Positions 10,368 through 19,881 of a stretch of 64,000 bases of DNA are shown here, in pieces. The position numbers were made by a program, and so were the translations under genes. This DNA comes from Bacteroidota bacterium. Lineage in GTDB: Bacteria; Bacteroidota; Ignavibacteria; UBA10030. The notes under the pieces are model-generated. The model saw only the letters and a list, made by a program, of their open reading frames with translations. It was not told where the DNA came from and did not search any database. Positions within the stretch are counted from its first letter, which is position 1, and each line of letters starts with the position of its first letter. The stretch spans positions 62,001 to 126,000 of the forward strand of contig JALONQ010000001.1 of the NCBI GenBank assembly GCA_025454835.1, given 5' to 3'.

Positions 10368-11258
10368 ATGACCATCGGGATCGTCGGCAACATCGAGAAA
10401 GGGAACCTCCCTGGCGTGCTCCGAGCCCTTCTCAAGACGTTGGCGGAGCGGAAGATCCCTGCGGTGCTTCAGTCGGACCTGGCGAAGATCGTGAGGACGT
10501 CCGGCCGACGTCCGGGTTACGCGAACGTGAGCGTCGTCCGTGATGCAGAACTCGTCAGGCGCTCAGATGTGCTCATCTCGCTTGGAGGTGACGGCACAAT
10601 GCTACGGAGCGCCCGCCTCGTGGCCCCTCGCGAGATCCCGATGTTGGGGGTGAATCTGGGCAAGCTTGGCTTCCTGGCCGAGGTGTCCGTCGACGAGGTC
10701 GAGTCTGCGATCGACGACCTGTTGGAGGGGCGCACCCGCACCGAAGCACGGATGATGCTCCTCGCTCACGGGAAGGGCTTGAAGCGTGGATACAGCGCGT
10801 TGAATGATATCGTCGTGAATATGCCCGGCATGGCTCGCGTCGTACACGTTGAGACGTTCGTCGACGGAGAATACGTCGCAACGTTCACGGGCGACGGCAT
10901 CATGGTCTCAACGCCGACCGGTTCCACGGGGTACGCGTTGTCGAACGGGGGCCCCATCATCACGCCCGACCAGTCGGTGATGATGATCAGTCCGATCTGT
11001 CCTCACAATCTGACCGCACGCCCCATCGTGGTGCCCGACAACGTCACGGTCGACCTGCGCGTGGCCCACGCACCTGGACGCATCCACGTGACCGCTGACG
11101 GACAACCGGCGACCTCCATGCGCGGTCCCATGCGAGTGCAGATCAAGAAAGCGCCGCATCGTACGATCCTTATCCGACGGAGCGGGAGGGACTACTTCGA
11201 TGTGCTGCGGAACAAGCTTGGGTGGGGAAAGGACCTGCGGACCGAGCCGGCCAGCTGA
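10368..11258 (+). CDS. nadK: NAD kinase
   Basis: 'LISLGGDGTMLRSARLV', 'MLGVNLGKLGFLAEV', 'GDGIMVSTPTGSTGYALSNGGPIITPD'. Confidence 0.97.
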   Translation: MTIGIVGNIEKGNLPGVLRALLKTLAERKIPAVLQSDLAKIVRTSGRRPGYANVSVVRDAELVRRSDVLISLGGDGTMLRSARLVAPREIPMLGVNLGKLGFLAEVSVDEVESAIDDLLEGRTRTEARMMLLAHGKGLKRGYSALNDIVVNMPGMARVVHVETFVDGEYVATFTGDGIMVSTPTGSTGYALSNGGPIITPDQSVMMISPICPHNLTARPIVVPDNVTVDLRVAHAPGRIHVTADGQPATSMRGPMRVQIKKAPHRTILIRRSGRDYFDVLRNKLGWGKDLRTEPAS

Positions 11259-11262
11259 CACC

Positions 11263-11721
11263 TTAGTTGTTGATCGCCCCCTCGTCGATCCATCGACGGA
11301 TCCCCGCGATCTGGTTCTCGTTCAACGGCCTCAGACGCAAGGGCATGCGCTCACCCACGCTCCCCGTCAAGCGAAGCACCAGCAAGCTGTTCGGACCGTC
11401 TCCCGAAAGCACGAGACGCGGCCGGTGGTCGACAAGCGCCCGATACGACGGGGCCTCGAGATTCAGGTCTGCGGCGGGTGCGCTGCCCCCATGGCATTGC
11501 GAGGATGCGCACGACTGTTGAAAAAGGGCGTCCACGTGCTGAGAGAAGCTGACGGCCGAATCGGGGAAGACCACATTGGAGGGCTGAAGCCCGATCAGCT
11601 CATCCTCGCACGAGGCGCAGATGATGCCCGAGACGCCGATGGCAAACACGAGCACGAGCGGAAGGTATCGGCGGAGGTTCTGACGTAGCTCCGGGGAGGT
11701 TGCCGGCGGTGATTGTTTCAT
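11263..11721 (-). CDS. Exported small protein with cytochrome-c-like CX4CH motif
   Basis: N-terminal hydrophobic segment; 'FSQHVDALFQQSCASSQCHGGSAPAADLNLE...' and 'RMPLRLRPLNENQIAGIRRWIDEGA', resembling planctomycete-type cytochrome C domains. Confidence 0.75.
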   Translation of the reverse strand: MKQSPPATSPELRQNLRRYLPLVLVFAIGVSGIICASCEDELIGLQPSNVVFPDSAVSFSQHVDALFQQSCASSQCHGGSAPAADLNLEAPSYRALVDHRPRLVLSGDGPNSLLVLRLTGSVGERMPLRLRPLNENQIAGIRRWIDEGAINN

Positions 11722-11725
11722 ACGA

Positions 11726-11755
11726 GAGTATACGGAGGAGAGTCCGGCGAATCAA
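11726..11755 (-). promoter_or_regulatory. Putative minus-strand promoter TTG-N20-TATACTC, 4 nt upstream of the ATG at 11721
   Basis: On the minus strand: TTG at 11755-11753, TATACTC at 11732-11726. Confidence 0.4.
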
Positions 11756-11759
11756 TCCG

Positions 11760-11789
11760 TTGACTTTCGGCGCTATCCTCGCTATCTTG
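11760..11789 (+). promoter_or_regulatory. Putative promoter TTG(AC)-N20-TATCTTG for tRNA-Ala
   Basis: TTG 11760-11762, TATCTTG 11783-11789, 9 nt before the tRNA. Confidence 0.6.
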
Positions 11790-11798
11790 TGCAGGAGC

Positions 11799-11875
11799 GG
11801 GCCGTTAGCTCAGCATGGGAGAGCGCCACAATGGCATTGTGGAGGTCACCGGTTCGATCCCGGTACGGTCCACCA
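11799..11875 (+). tRNA. tRNA-Ala (anticodon GGC), CCA encoded
   Basis: Acceptor GGGCCGT/ACGGTCC, anticodon stem-loop CCACA-ATGGCAT-TGTGG, T-arm GGTTCGATCC, 3' ACCA. Confidence 0.95.
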
Positions 11876-11890
11876 GCGATTCGACCACGA

Positions 11891-11918
11891 AAGGACAATC
11901 CTCGGATTGTCCTTTTTT
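11891..11918 (+). terminator. Rho-independent terminator after tRNA-Ala
   Basis: AAGGACAATCCTCGGATTGTCCTTTTTT hairpin plus T tract. Confidence 0.9.
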
Positions 11919-11935
11919 GATTTCGACGGAGCCAT

Positions 11936-12253
11936 ATGATCGTCATCCATCTCAGCTTGGCCGATTCCGAGACCGTCCTCATCAAGTGGGACGACGGACA
12001 CGAGAGCCGGATCCCGCTACGGACCCTCCGCGACGCATGCCCATGCGCTGGCTGCAAGGGAGAGACGGTCCTCCTGCACTCGTATGCGCCCGTCGACCAT
12101 CCAACAGCCCCGGGTGCGTATACACTCTCAGGTGCGCATCCGGTCGGCTCATATGCCTTGCAGCTTCGGTGGGGCGACGGCCACGAAACCGGCATCTATA
12201 CCTGGGACCACCTGCGATCGGTTTGTCCCTGTGCGGATTGCCAACGCCGCTGA
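11936..12253 (+). CDS. DUF971 (gamma-butyrobetaine hydroxylase-like N-terminal domain) protein
   Basis: 'VLIKWDDGHESRIPLRTLRDACPCAGC', 'LQLRWGDGHETGIYTWDHLRSVCPC'. Confidence 0.9.
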   Translation: MIVIHLSLADSETVLIKWDDGHESRIPLRTLRDACPCAGCKGETVLLHSYAPVDHPTAPGAYTLSGAHPVGSYALQLRWGDGHETGIYTWDHLRSVCPCADCQRR

Positions 12254-12283
12254 TTGCACTTCCGCGCAATTTCGGCTACGTTG
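12254..12283 (+). promoter_or_regulatory. Putative promoter TTG-N20-TACGTTG, 7 nt upstream of the ATG at 12291
   Basis: TTG 12254-12256, TACGTTG 12277-12283. Confidence 0.5.
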
Positions 12284-12290
12284 AGCCCGC

Positions 12291-14123
12291 ATGAGCCCCT
12301 CGGCCACCTTTCTTCGGCTGCTCCGCACCTTTCTGCAGTACCGCTGGCGGATCTTCGGCGGCCTCGTGGCCGTTGCCATGATGAGCCTTGCCGAGGCCGC
12401 CAACGCCTTCCTGATCGCCCGCCTGTTCGACGTCCTTCAGACCATCAGCACCCAGGTACGGGCCGGTCAAGAGATCTTCGTGCAGATCCCGTTCCAGGCG
12501 TTGGATCGGATGATCGCCTCCTTCGAGGTCCGTGGACAGGAGGGGAGTTTCCGAATGATCTTCGCCTTCGCCGCCGCTGTGCTGGGCATCATCCTCGTGA
12601 AGGCCGTCTTCGTGTACGTCCGCGAAATGTTGATGAGCAGCGTTCAGCAGAAGCTGCTCCGCCGGATCCGCGTCGAACTGTTCGACACGGTGGTGGCCCT
12701 GCCCGTGCGGTATTTCGACGCGCATCGGACGGGCCATATCATGTCGCGCATCACCAACGATGTGAACAACCTCGAGCAGTCGCTGTATCTGATGGTCGAG
12801 ATCGCCCAGAACATCGTCTATGCGCTGATCTTCGCGTCGGCCTTGTTCTTCGCCAGCTGGGAGCTGACGCTCGTGACCATCGCCATCTTTACACTCTCCG
12901 GGTTCATCTCGCGCAGCTTCGGAGAACGGATCCGGCGTTTCAGCCGTGAATTGACCAATACGCTGGCTGAGATCTCGTCCTTCCTGCAAGAAAAGATCTC
13001 CGCCGTGCGCGTCGTGAAGTCGTTCACGCGGGAGGAGCACGAGCGCGCTGCGTTCCGCACGAGGGTGGATTCGAACTATCACTTCTCGATGAAGATCGTC
13101 CGGACCATCGCCCTCCTCAGCCCGACCAACGAGGTTTTCAATACGGCCGCAGCATCATTGTTGGTCGTGTTCGCCGGCTACTTGTTCATTCAGGGCACGA
13201 TGACGATCGAGACCATGATCTTCTTCCTGATCCTGATGGTCAACCTTGCCAAACCCGTCAAGGCCCTGGGCGAGAGCATCGCGCGCATCCAGAAGACCCT
13301 TGTCTCGGCTGGGTTCATCTTCGAGGTGATCGACCAGGAGCGCGAAGCGGATGGCGCGACCGCCGATGCGTCGGTCGTGAAGCAGGGGGATGTCGAGTTC
13401 CGGAACGTGACGTTTGCCTATCAGGAAGGCGTCTTCGCGCTGCAGAACGTCTCCTTCAAGGTCCGGCGCGGTGAGAAGATCGCGCTGGTGGGTCCATCTG
13501 GGGCGGGGAAGAGCACGATCATCAACCTCGTTCCCCGGTTCTACGCCGCGACGAGCGGCGCCGTTCTCGTGGACGGCATCGACGTGTCGTCGTTGTCGCT
13601 GAAGGCGTTGCGTGGCTCCATCGCCGTCGTGCCGCAGGACACGATCCTGTTCAGCGGGACGGTCCTGGAGAATATCCGGTACGGCCGCCTTGACGCGACC
13701 GACCAAGAGGTCGAGGCCGCGGCCGGGGCGGCGAATGTCGATCAGTTCGTGCGCCAACTGGACAAGGGCTATGCGACCGAGGTCGGTGAGCGCGGAGCCC
13801 AACTCTCCGGCGGGCAGCGTCAACGCATCGCGATCGCGCGGGCGATCCTCCGGGACCCCCGTATCCTGCTGCTCGACGAGGCAACCTCAGCCCTCGACAG
13901 TGAATCCGAGCTAATGGTCCAGGAGGCCCTGGATCGTTTGATGGAAGGCCGCACCTCGTTCATCATCGCGCATCGGCTGTCGACCGTCCGCCATTGCGAC
14001 CGCATCTTCGTCCTGGACGGCGGACAGATCGTCGAGTCGGGAACGCACGCACAGCTCCTCCGGCGATCGAAGGGTGTCTACCGGCGCCTGCATGCGCTGC
14101 AATTCTCGGAGGGTTCGGCGTGA
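12291..14123 (+). CDS. ABC transporter, fused permease/ATPase (MsbA-like)
   Basis: TM domain then Walker A 'VGPSGAGKSTIINLVPRF', signature 'QLSGGQRQRIAIARAIL', Walker B 'ILLLDEATSALD'. Confidence 0.95.
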   Translation: MSPSATFLRLLRTFLQYRWRIFGGLVAVAMMSLAEAANAFLIARLFDVLQTISTQVRAGQEIFVQIPFQALDRMIASFEVRGQEGSFRMIFAFAAAVLGIILVKAVFVYVREMLMSSVQQKLLRRIRVELFDTVVALPVRYFDAHRTGHIMSRITNDVNNLEQSLYLMVEIAQNIVYALIFASALFFASWELTLVTIAIFTLSGFISRSFGERIRRFSRELTNTLAEISSFLQEKISAVRVVKSFTREEHERAAFRTRVDSNYHFSMKIVRTIALLSPTNEVFNTAAASLLVVFAGYLFIQGTMTIETMIFFLILMVNLAKPVKALGESIARIQKTLVSAGFIFEVIDQEREADGATADASVVKQGDVEFRNVTFAYQEGVFALQNVSFKVRRGEKIALVGPSGAGKSTIINLVPRFYAATSGAVLVDGIDVSSLSLKALRGSIAVVPQDTILFSGTVLENIRYGRLDATDQEVEAAAGAANVDQFVRQLDKGYATEVGERGAQLSGGQRQRIAIARAILRDPRILLLDEATSALDSESELMVQEALDRLMEGRTSFIIAHRLSTVRHCDRIFVLDGGQIVESGTHAQLLRRSKGVYRRLHALQFSEGSA

Positions 14124-15256
14124 GGCCCGGGCCGAACGACCCGTGGTTGAAGCGCTCAGAACTGTGGGTCCGCCGTCGTGTCGTCCGTATCTTCGGCGCG
14201 CTGGTGCATCGCCGGTCGGCGCCGCCACCGCCCCACGAACTGTCGGCGGCACGCGTCCTCCTCATCCGGCAGGACCGCATCGGTGATGTTCTCGTTTCCA
14301 CACCGCTTATCACTGCGCTTCGCCGGGCTCATCCGGCGATGGTGATCGACATCTTGTTGAGCACGAACAACGTCGCAGCCCTGCCCGGCTTGCCCGGGAT
14401 CGGCCGGGCATGGATATACGAGCGCACGTTCCTTTCGATGGTCCGGGTGCTGCGTGAGATCCGTCGGCAATGTTACGATGTGGCTGTCGACCTCATGGAC
14501 AATCCGAGCGCGACGTCGACAGCATTCTGCGTCCTCTCCGGGGCCCGCTGGACCGTCGGACTTGAGAAGGAGAACGATTACAGCTACGATGTGCGCGTTC
14601 CACTGCGCTCTCGTCGGGACCACCACATCATCGAGCGCTTGTCCCCCTTGGCTGAGGTGTTCGGCGTGCCGTCTTCCGCCGCCGAAATGCCCGTTCAGTA
14701 CGAACCACGGGGCACCTCACGAGCGTTCGCCGCGTCGGTCTACCGAGAGCTCGGTATCACCGACAGATGCAAGATCGCGCTGAACATCTCGGCTGGAAGC
14801 GAACGCCGATTCTGGGGGACCGAACGCTACCGGTCGATCATCCGACACCTCGTCGCGGCACATCCCGCAGCCGCCGTCCTGGTTTTGTGCAAACCCGGTG
14901 ATGAACTCCGCGCGAAGGAGGTCTCACAAGGGATCGATGGCATGTATTCCGTTCCTTCAAGTCCATCCTTCGACGGTTTTGCCGCCCTCGTGGCCCATCT
15001 GGATGCGCTCATCACGCCCGATACGTCGGTCGTCCACCTTGCGTCCGCTTTCGGTGTACCGTCGGTCGTCATGTATATCCAGTCCAACCCGGATCTTAGG
15101 ATCTGGGAACCGTACCGCACACCACATGTGTCGGTCGTGACCGATCGTGACGACCTTGCCACGATCTCGACCGAAGCCGTTCGAGACGCCTGGTCAGAGC
15201 TTATCGAGCGTCAGCCGCTCTCCCAACCGCGTTCGCGCTCCTTGGTGGAGCCGTGA
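14120..15256 (+). CDS. Glycosyltransferase family 9, GTG start overlapping the ABC transporter stop
   Basis: 'LLIRQDRIGDVLVSTPLITALRRAHP', 'ALNISAGSERRFWGTERY', 'LITPDTSVVHLASAFGVPSVVMY'. Start set at 14120, not the upstream ORF start. Confidence 0.9.
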   Translation: MRPGPNDPWLKRSELWVRRRVVRIFGALVHRRSAPPPPHELSAARVLLIRQDRIGDVLVSTPLITALRRAHPAMVIDILLSTNNVAALPGLPGIGRAWIYERTFLSMVRVLREIRRQCYDVAVDLMDNPSATSTAFCVLSGARWTVGLEKENDYSYDVRVPLRSRRDHHIIERLSPLAEVFGVPSSAAEMPVQYEPRGTSRAFAASVYRELGITDRCKIALNISAGSERRFWGTERYRSIIRHLVAAHPAAAVLVLCKPGDELRAKEVSQGIDGMYSVPSSPSFDGFAALVAHLDALITPDTSVVHLASAFGVPSVVMYIQSNPDLRIWEPYRTPHVSVVTDRDDLATISTEAVRDAWSELIERQPLSQPRSRSLVEP

Positions 15257-16353
15257 ACGATCCGATCAAGCGGGTCGAACGCGCCTTCCGGCATGCCATC
15301 GTCTATCCGTCGCTGCGCGCGATCTTCAGGAACCGGGCGGTCGACCTTCCGATCGACCTCGGGAGCATCCGTCGATTGCTCCTGCTGCGCACTGACCGGC
15401 TCGGCGACATGGTTGTCACATCGTCGATCATCCGGCGCATCCGGGATCGAGCTCCCGGTGTCGACATGGGAATGGTCGTCAGTCACAAGAACGTGGCGGC
15501 GGCCGAGCTGGTCGACGGGATCGACCGACTGCATGTCATTGGACGCTCGACGAGTGAGACCCTGCGAGCCCTGCGGGATGCGCGGCGGCACGGGTATGAC
15601 GTCGTGCTGAACCTCGTCTTCAATCGGACGACGCTGGGCGGAGTGCTGGCGAATGTCATTGCGCCTCACGGCGTCAAAGTGGGGCAAGGAGCGGAGAAGT
15701 ATCGCTTCTATTTCAACGCGATGGTGACGTTGGAGCGCGCGACCAAACACATGTCCGAGATCCTCGAGTCCTTCGGGGTTCAGACGTTCGGCCCCGAATT
15801 CGGGGGAACGGAACTTCCGTACGCCCTTCACGACAACCGTGCCGCTGCTCGGCGGATCGAGGACCGACTTTCGTCGCTGGCGGGACGTCCCGTGCTCGTC
15901 AATCTCTCGGCCGGGGAACCGCACCGGGCGCCGCACCCTGCACAGATGATCGAGCTGATCCGCGCCATCCTGGTGAGACTCCCCGACCCCATCCTCGTCA
16001 GCTCTGCGCCCGGCGAAGAAGGCATCCGGAAGATGGTCGTCGAATGTGTGGCGGATCCGAGGGTTGCGCCATTCCCAGCGAAGGGGAGGGCCAGTTTTGC
16101 GGAGATGGTCGCCCTCGTCCGACGCTGCCGCATGCTCGTCACTCCAGATACGTCGTTGATCCACGTTGCAGACGCTACGTCGACCCCCTTGTTGGGTTTT
16201 TTCTCCACGGCGTATTCACTGGCTGAATGGGGTCCCCGCCATACGCTCGCTGAGGTTGTGCTGTCTGAAGGGGACCGGCCACTCTCGGAAATGCCGGTGG
16301 CCCGAATGGCCGCCGGCCTGGAGTGCTTGTTGGCCAGGATGGGAGCGTCATGA
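15253..16353 (+). CDS. Glycosyltransferase family 9
   Basis: 'LLLRTDRLGDMVVTSSIIRRIRDRAP', 'VNLSAGEPHRAPHPAQMIELI', 'LVTPDTSLIHVADATSTPLLGFFS'. Confidence 0.9.
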   Translation: MNDPIKRVERAFRHAIVYPSLRAIFRNRAVDLPIDLGSIRRLLLLRTDRLGDMVVTSSIIRRIRDRAPGVDMGMVVSHKNVAAAELVDGIDRLHVIGRSTSETLRALRDARRHGYDVVLNLVFNRTTLGGVLANVIAPHGVKVGQGAEKYRFYFNAMVTLERATKHMSEILESFGVQTFGPEFGGTELPYALHDNRAAARRIEDRLSSLAGRPVLVNLSAGEPHRAPHPAQMIELIRAILVRLPDPILVSSAPGEEGIRKMVVECVADPRVAPFPAKGRASFAEMVALVRRCRMLVTPDTSLIHVADATSTPLLGFFSTAYSLAEWGPRHTLAEVVLSEGDRPLSEMPVARMAAGLECLLARMGAS

Positions 16354-17591
16354 ATACCGCCCCGGCAAACCAACAGGGGGAATCGTGGCGCAAATGGACG
16401 GTCGCCTGCCTGACCGCCTCTGCAACCTCGTTGCCGTTCTCGCATGTGCCGGCTCAAATAGCTCTGGCGATGGCCTTCATCGGCTGGATAGGCTGGTCGA
16501 TCGTTTCTCGCAGAGCGCACTTTGAACGCGATCCCTTCTTGTGGGCGGCCGCAGTCTACTGGGCTTGGAATGGCCTTGCGTCCGCACTCTCAATTCGGCC
16601 TGGTCACAGTCTCGGCGCCCTCGTCGACAATGAATGGCCTGCCTTGCTCGGGTTATTGGTGTGGTGGTCCATCCGGTCGACGCAGGAGATCGAACGTCTC
16701 GTGAAGTTCTATGTCGGCGCTGCCGGCGTGGCGTTCGCCTACGGGATCGTTCAAACCTTCACCGGCGTGGAATGGATCAAGGGAGCCCCTCTCCATCAGG
16801 CTCTCGGGGGATTCTATCGAGCGGTGGGTTTCTCCGGATTCTATCTGACGTTCGCAGGGTTTGCGATGTCGGTCTTCTACTTGGCGGCGGCGTATTCCAT
16901 GCAGAAGCCGTCGGAACACAGTCGGTGGATCGTGCCACTGCTGGCGCTCGGCGCAATCCTCGGGACTTTTGCCAGGAGCGTCTGGCTCTCGATGGCCCTC
17001 CTGGTGCCCCTCACTGCCATCGTTGCCACGACGGGGCGAAAACGATTCTGGGCCCTGGGCGTTGCCGCCATCATTGCGTTGACGGTTCTGACCGTCGAGC
17101 CACTTCGGGAACGGGCCGTATCGATCTTCGACCTGACACAACACGAGACTAGGCTGAATCTCTGGAAGACCTCCATTGCCATCGCCCAGGATCACCCCTG
17201 GATCGGCATCGGACAGGACAATTTCACCAGCGTTTTCGAGGAGTACCGCGTTCCGGGGTTCTACGACACCTTCGTCCATCCCCACAACGACTACCTCTCA
17301 ACGCTTGTACATGGCGGAATTCCTGCCCTGATGGCCTTTCTTGCCATGTGGGCACTGGTTCTGTGCAAAGGCTGGAACACTTGGAAGAAAGGGCGGGAGG
17401 GGGTGGAAACGTGGTTGGGACTTGGAGGTACGGTTGCTGTGGCGAGCTTCCTGCTATCGTCCCTGTTCCAGAACTACTACGGAACCTTCGTCAACTGTTT
17501 CAATTGGTGGCTAGTAACTGGCGTTGTTCTAACGTCTTATAGCCTTGCAACGCAACTCAGTTCGATGCGTACAGCAAGTCCTACCGAATGA
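16350..17591 (+). CDS. O-antigen ligase family membrane protein
   Basis: Multiple TM segments; 'HPWIGIGQDNFTSVFEEYRVPGFYDTFVHPHNDYLSTLVHGGI' typical of the Wzy_C/WaaL family. Confidence 0.88.
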   Translation: MNTAPANQQGESWRKWTVACLTASATSLPFSHVPAQIALAMAFIGWIGWSIVSRRAHFERDPFLWAAAVYWAWNGLASALSIRPGHSLGALVDNEWPALLGLLVWWSIRSTQEIERLVKFYVGAAGVAFAYGIVQTFTGVEWIKGAPLHQALGGFYRAVGFSGFYLTFAGFAMSVFYLAAAYSMQKPSEHSRWIVPLLALGAILGTFARSVWLSMALLVPLTAIVATTGRKRFWALGVAAIIALTVLTVEPLRERAVSIFDLTQHETRLNLWKTSIAIAQDHPWIGIGQDNFTSVFEEYRVPGFYDTFVHPHNDYLSTLVHGGIPALMAFLAMWALVLCKGWNTWKKGREGVETWLGLGGTVAVASFLLSSLFQNYYGTFVNCFNWWLVTGVVLTSYSLATQLSSMRTASPTE

Positions 17592-18447
17592 TATTGTAGT
17601 TCTTGTACTCCCCGATGCGGTGCCCAGTGGCATCCTCAATGCTATCGAGAAGCCGATTCTTCATCGAAGAACGGGCCCGTTTTGGGTCGTAGTCGAAGAC
17701 CCAGTCTCTCTTCCGTATCCGCTCCGCCATAACGAGGGGATGGGTTCCCTGGAAGGGGCGCAGCCTTCCTCCATCCGCATACGAGTAAACTTCCTGATCT
17801 CCCACCGTCCGTCTGACCCATTCGTCGGGGTGCCAGAAGCGGTGAAAACTCTTCTGCTTCTCCTGCTGAGCTCGCGGCGGTTTGACCCAGCCGTAGTGGA
17901 ACACACGCGCATTCGATTTGAGGACGTTCAGCTTCTTTCCGTCTCGTCGAAATCCCTGCGCGTCCCCCCACGACCTGATGCCGATGTTGTTCCTTATGAG
18001 CCGGATCTCCCGACGATACCACTTCCTGGAATGCCCCGCCCAGTCATAGCTTCCGTAGAAGTGAACGTAGTCGAACAGGATGCCTTCAATGCTTGACAGA
18101 GGGTGGGCTAAGTGCAATGAAGACCGGATAATTGCAGTGTCGTCCTCATGCAGCACCTCGTCCCCCTGAAGGTAAAACGCCCAGTCTCCGTTGACGTGAT
18201 CCAACGCCAAGTTGGTCTGCTGGGCCAGAATGGCACCTCCTTGGCGCAAGCCGTCATCCCAAACCGTATCGAAGACTCTGATCTTTGGAGAGTTGAGCGA
18301 AAGGACGGCTTGACGCGTTTCATCGGCCGAGTCGCCCACGGCAACGATGAGTTCGTCGACGAGAGGCAGGAGGGAGAGGATAGATTCCCGGAACGGATAG
18401 TCGAATTTGATCCCGTTCCGAATGAAGGTGAAACCGCTGACGGTCAT
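17581..18447 (-). CDS. Glycosyltransferase family 2-like protein
   Basis: 'VSGFTFIRNGIKFDYPFRESILSLLPLVDELIVAVGDSADETRQAV', 'WAFYLQGDEVLHEDD'. Confidence 0.85.
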   Translation of the reverse strand: MTVSGFTFIRNGIKFDYPFRESILSLLPLVDELIVAVGDSADETRQAVLSLNSPKIRVFDTVWDDGLRQGGAILAQQTNLALDHVNGDWAFYLQGDEVLHEDDTAIIRSSLHLAHPLSSIEGILFDYVHFYGSYDWAGHSRKWYRREIRLIRNNIGIRSWGDAQGFRRDGKKLNVLKSNARVFHYGWVKPPRAQQEKQKSFHRFWHPDEWVRRTVGDQEVYSYADGGRLRPFQGTHPLVMAERIRKRDWVFDYDPKRARSSMKNRLLDSIEDATGHRIGEYKNYNIIR

Positions 18448-18968
18448 CCGCCCGATTGGTTCAAGTAGCTTCGGAAATCCGTGACCTTGTAGTGGTTTCC
18501 CGAGAAGAACGTCAGGATCTTGACGAAACGCTCCGGAGGGGCGTATCCAGGGACCACCGTGATCGGCTGTAGATCCTCATCGATGAACAGCGTCGACGGA
18601 TACCCCGTCACGCCAACGGCCTTCGCGAACTCCGCCGATGTCATGGTCTGCCCGTTGAAGGTCACAGGGTCGGACGATTCTGCGTTCAACTTAATGGCGA
18701 TATAGTTCCCCTTAAGCTCGCTTGAAACCATGGGGTTGGGATAGGTGTCCGCATCCATCTTCTTACACCACGTGCACCAGTCCGTGTAGAGGTCGACAAG
18801 GATCTTCTTGTTCTGTTCCTTTGCCAACTTCATGCCCTCGTCGAAAGGCGTCCAGCCAACCTCGGTTGTAGCAATTCCAGCAGCGGGATCATCGCTCAGG
18901 AACCAGCCGAACGCGATGAAGACCAATAGACCGGCAATACCCAGGGGAACGGCGAACTTGCTGCGCAT
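18444..18968 (-). CDS. Membrane-anchored thioredoxin-fold protein
   Basis: N-terminal TM; 'KKILVDLYTDWCTWCKKMDADTYPNP' CxxC active site; 'VTGYPSTLFIDED'. Start at MRSKFAV. Confidence 0.88.
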   Translation of the reverse strand: MRSKFAVPLGIAGLLVFIAFGWFLSDDPAAGIATTEVGWTPFDEGMKLAKEQNKKILVDLYTDWCTWCKKMDADTYPNPMVSSELKGNYIAIKLNAESSDPVTFNGQTMTSAEFAKAVGVTGYPSTLFIDEDLQPITVVPGYAPPERFVKILTFFSGNHYKVTDFRSYLNQSGG

Positions 18969-18987
18969 CGTCCAACTCTCTCTGTTG

Positions 18988-19881
18988 TTAGAATGACAAT
19001 CCAAAGGTCACGACCTGGGCCGTTCCCAGTCCTGACGAGAAGGGTACCAGGGCGTATTCGAAGCCGATTCCACGATAGAGCGCCGTGAGACCGAAAGAGA
19101 GATTTCGGGCCGTGTCGCCCGACCTCCACGAGGCACGCAACCCCGCAAGTTGCTGGAACATGATCGTCCCGCCCACGGTCAGGCCCGACTCGTCGTGGTT
19201 CAATCCTGTCCGGAACGCCAGAGCGGGTCGAAGTTCGAAATGCCCCATCGTGACTTTGTAGCCGGCGCCGAGCCGGACCGTGGAAGGAAGCTCCACGGCC
19301 TCCGTCCTGAAGGCCGACATGGCGCCGAGATTGACAGCCGAAAGGCCCAGAACAAGGTCCTGAACAGGCGTTTCAGCCATCACGCCGGCATCGACCGAGA
19401 ATCCAGTGCTCTCGTTCAGATAGAGCTTCTCATACAGATACGATGCAGACAAGCCAGCAACGATTCCTTCGATGACCTCATTGGCCCAACCCGCTTGGAA
19501 GGCAGCGGTCTGAGCGTCAAAGGTGCCGATTGCAGGGCCGGGTGATTCACGCACTTCGATGCCCGGAATGCGCGTGATCGCAACAGCCGCCGAAAATCGC
19601 CCGACCGCAGTAGGAAAGGAAAGCCCCAGACGTTGCCCAGAGATTTCCTGGACCCAGGAAGTGTGAGTGAAGGCGATCGCTGTTGTCGGATCCGACGAGA
19701 ACATCGAAGCCGGATTGACGCCCGCAGCCTCCAAGCGGCCCGGCTCAACGACCGAAAGGTCGGTCAACGAAGCGGTCAGCGCGTGTTGCGGCAGCTTGAG
19801 GACCGAGGCGCCTGTGGAGTTCCCTTGCGCTGACAGAAGGGCCGGCAAGAGCAGAGGTAGGATAGAGTGCTTGATCTTCAT
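18988..19881 (-). CDS. PorV/PorQ-family-like outer-membrane protein
   Basis: Signal peptide MKIKHSILPLLLPALLSAQ; 'VVEPGRLEAAGVNPASMFSSDPTTAIAFTHTSWVQEI'; beta-barrel-like repeats ending in TFGLSF. Confidence 0.72.
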   Translation of the reverse strand: MKIKHSILPLLLPALLSAQGNSTGASVLKLPQHALTASLTDLSVVEPGRLEAAGVNPASMFSSDPTTAIAFTHTSWVQEISGQRLGLSFPTAVGRFSAAVAITRIPGIEVRESPGPAIGTFDAQTAAFQAGWANEVIEGIVAGLSASYLYEKLYLNESTGFSVDAGVMAETPVQDLVLGLSAVNLGAMSAFRTEAVELPSTVRLGAGYKVTMGHFELRPALAFRTGLNHDESGLTVGGTIMFQQLAGLRASWRSGDTARNLSFGLTALYRGIGFEYALVPFSSGLGTAQVVTFGLSF

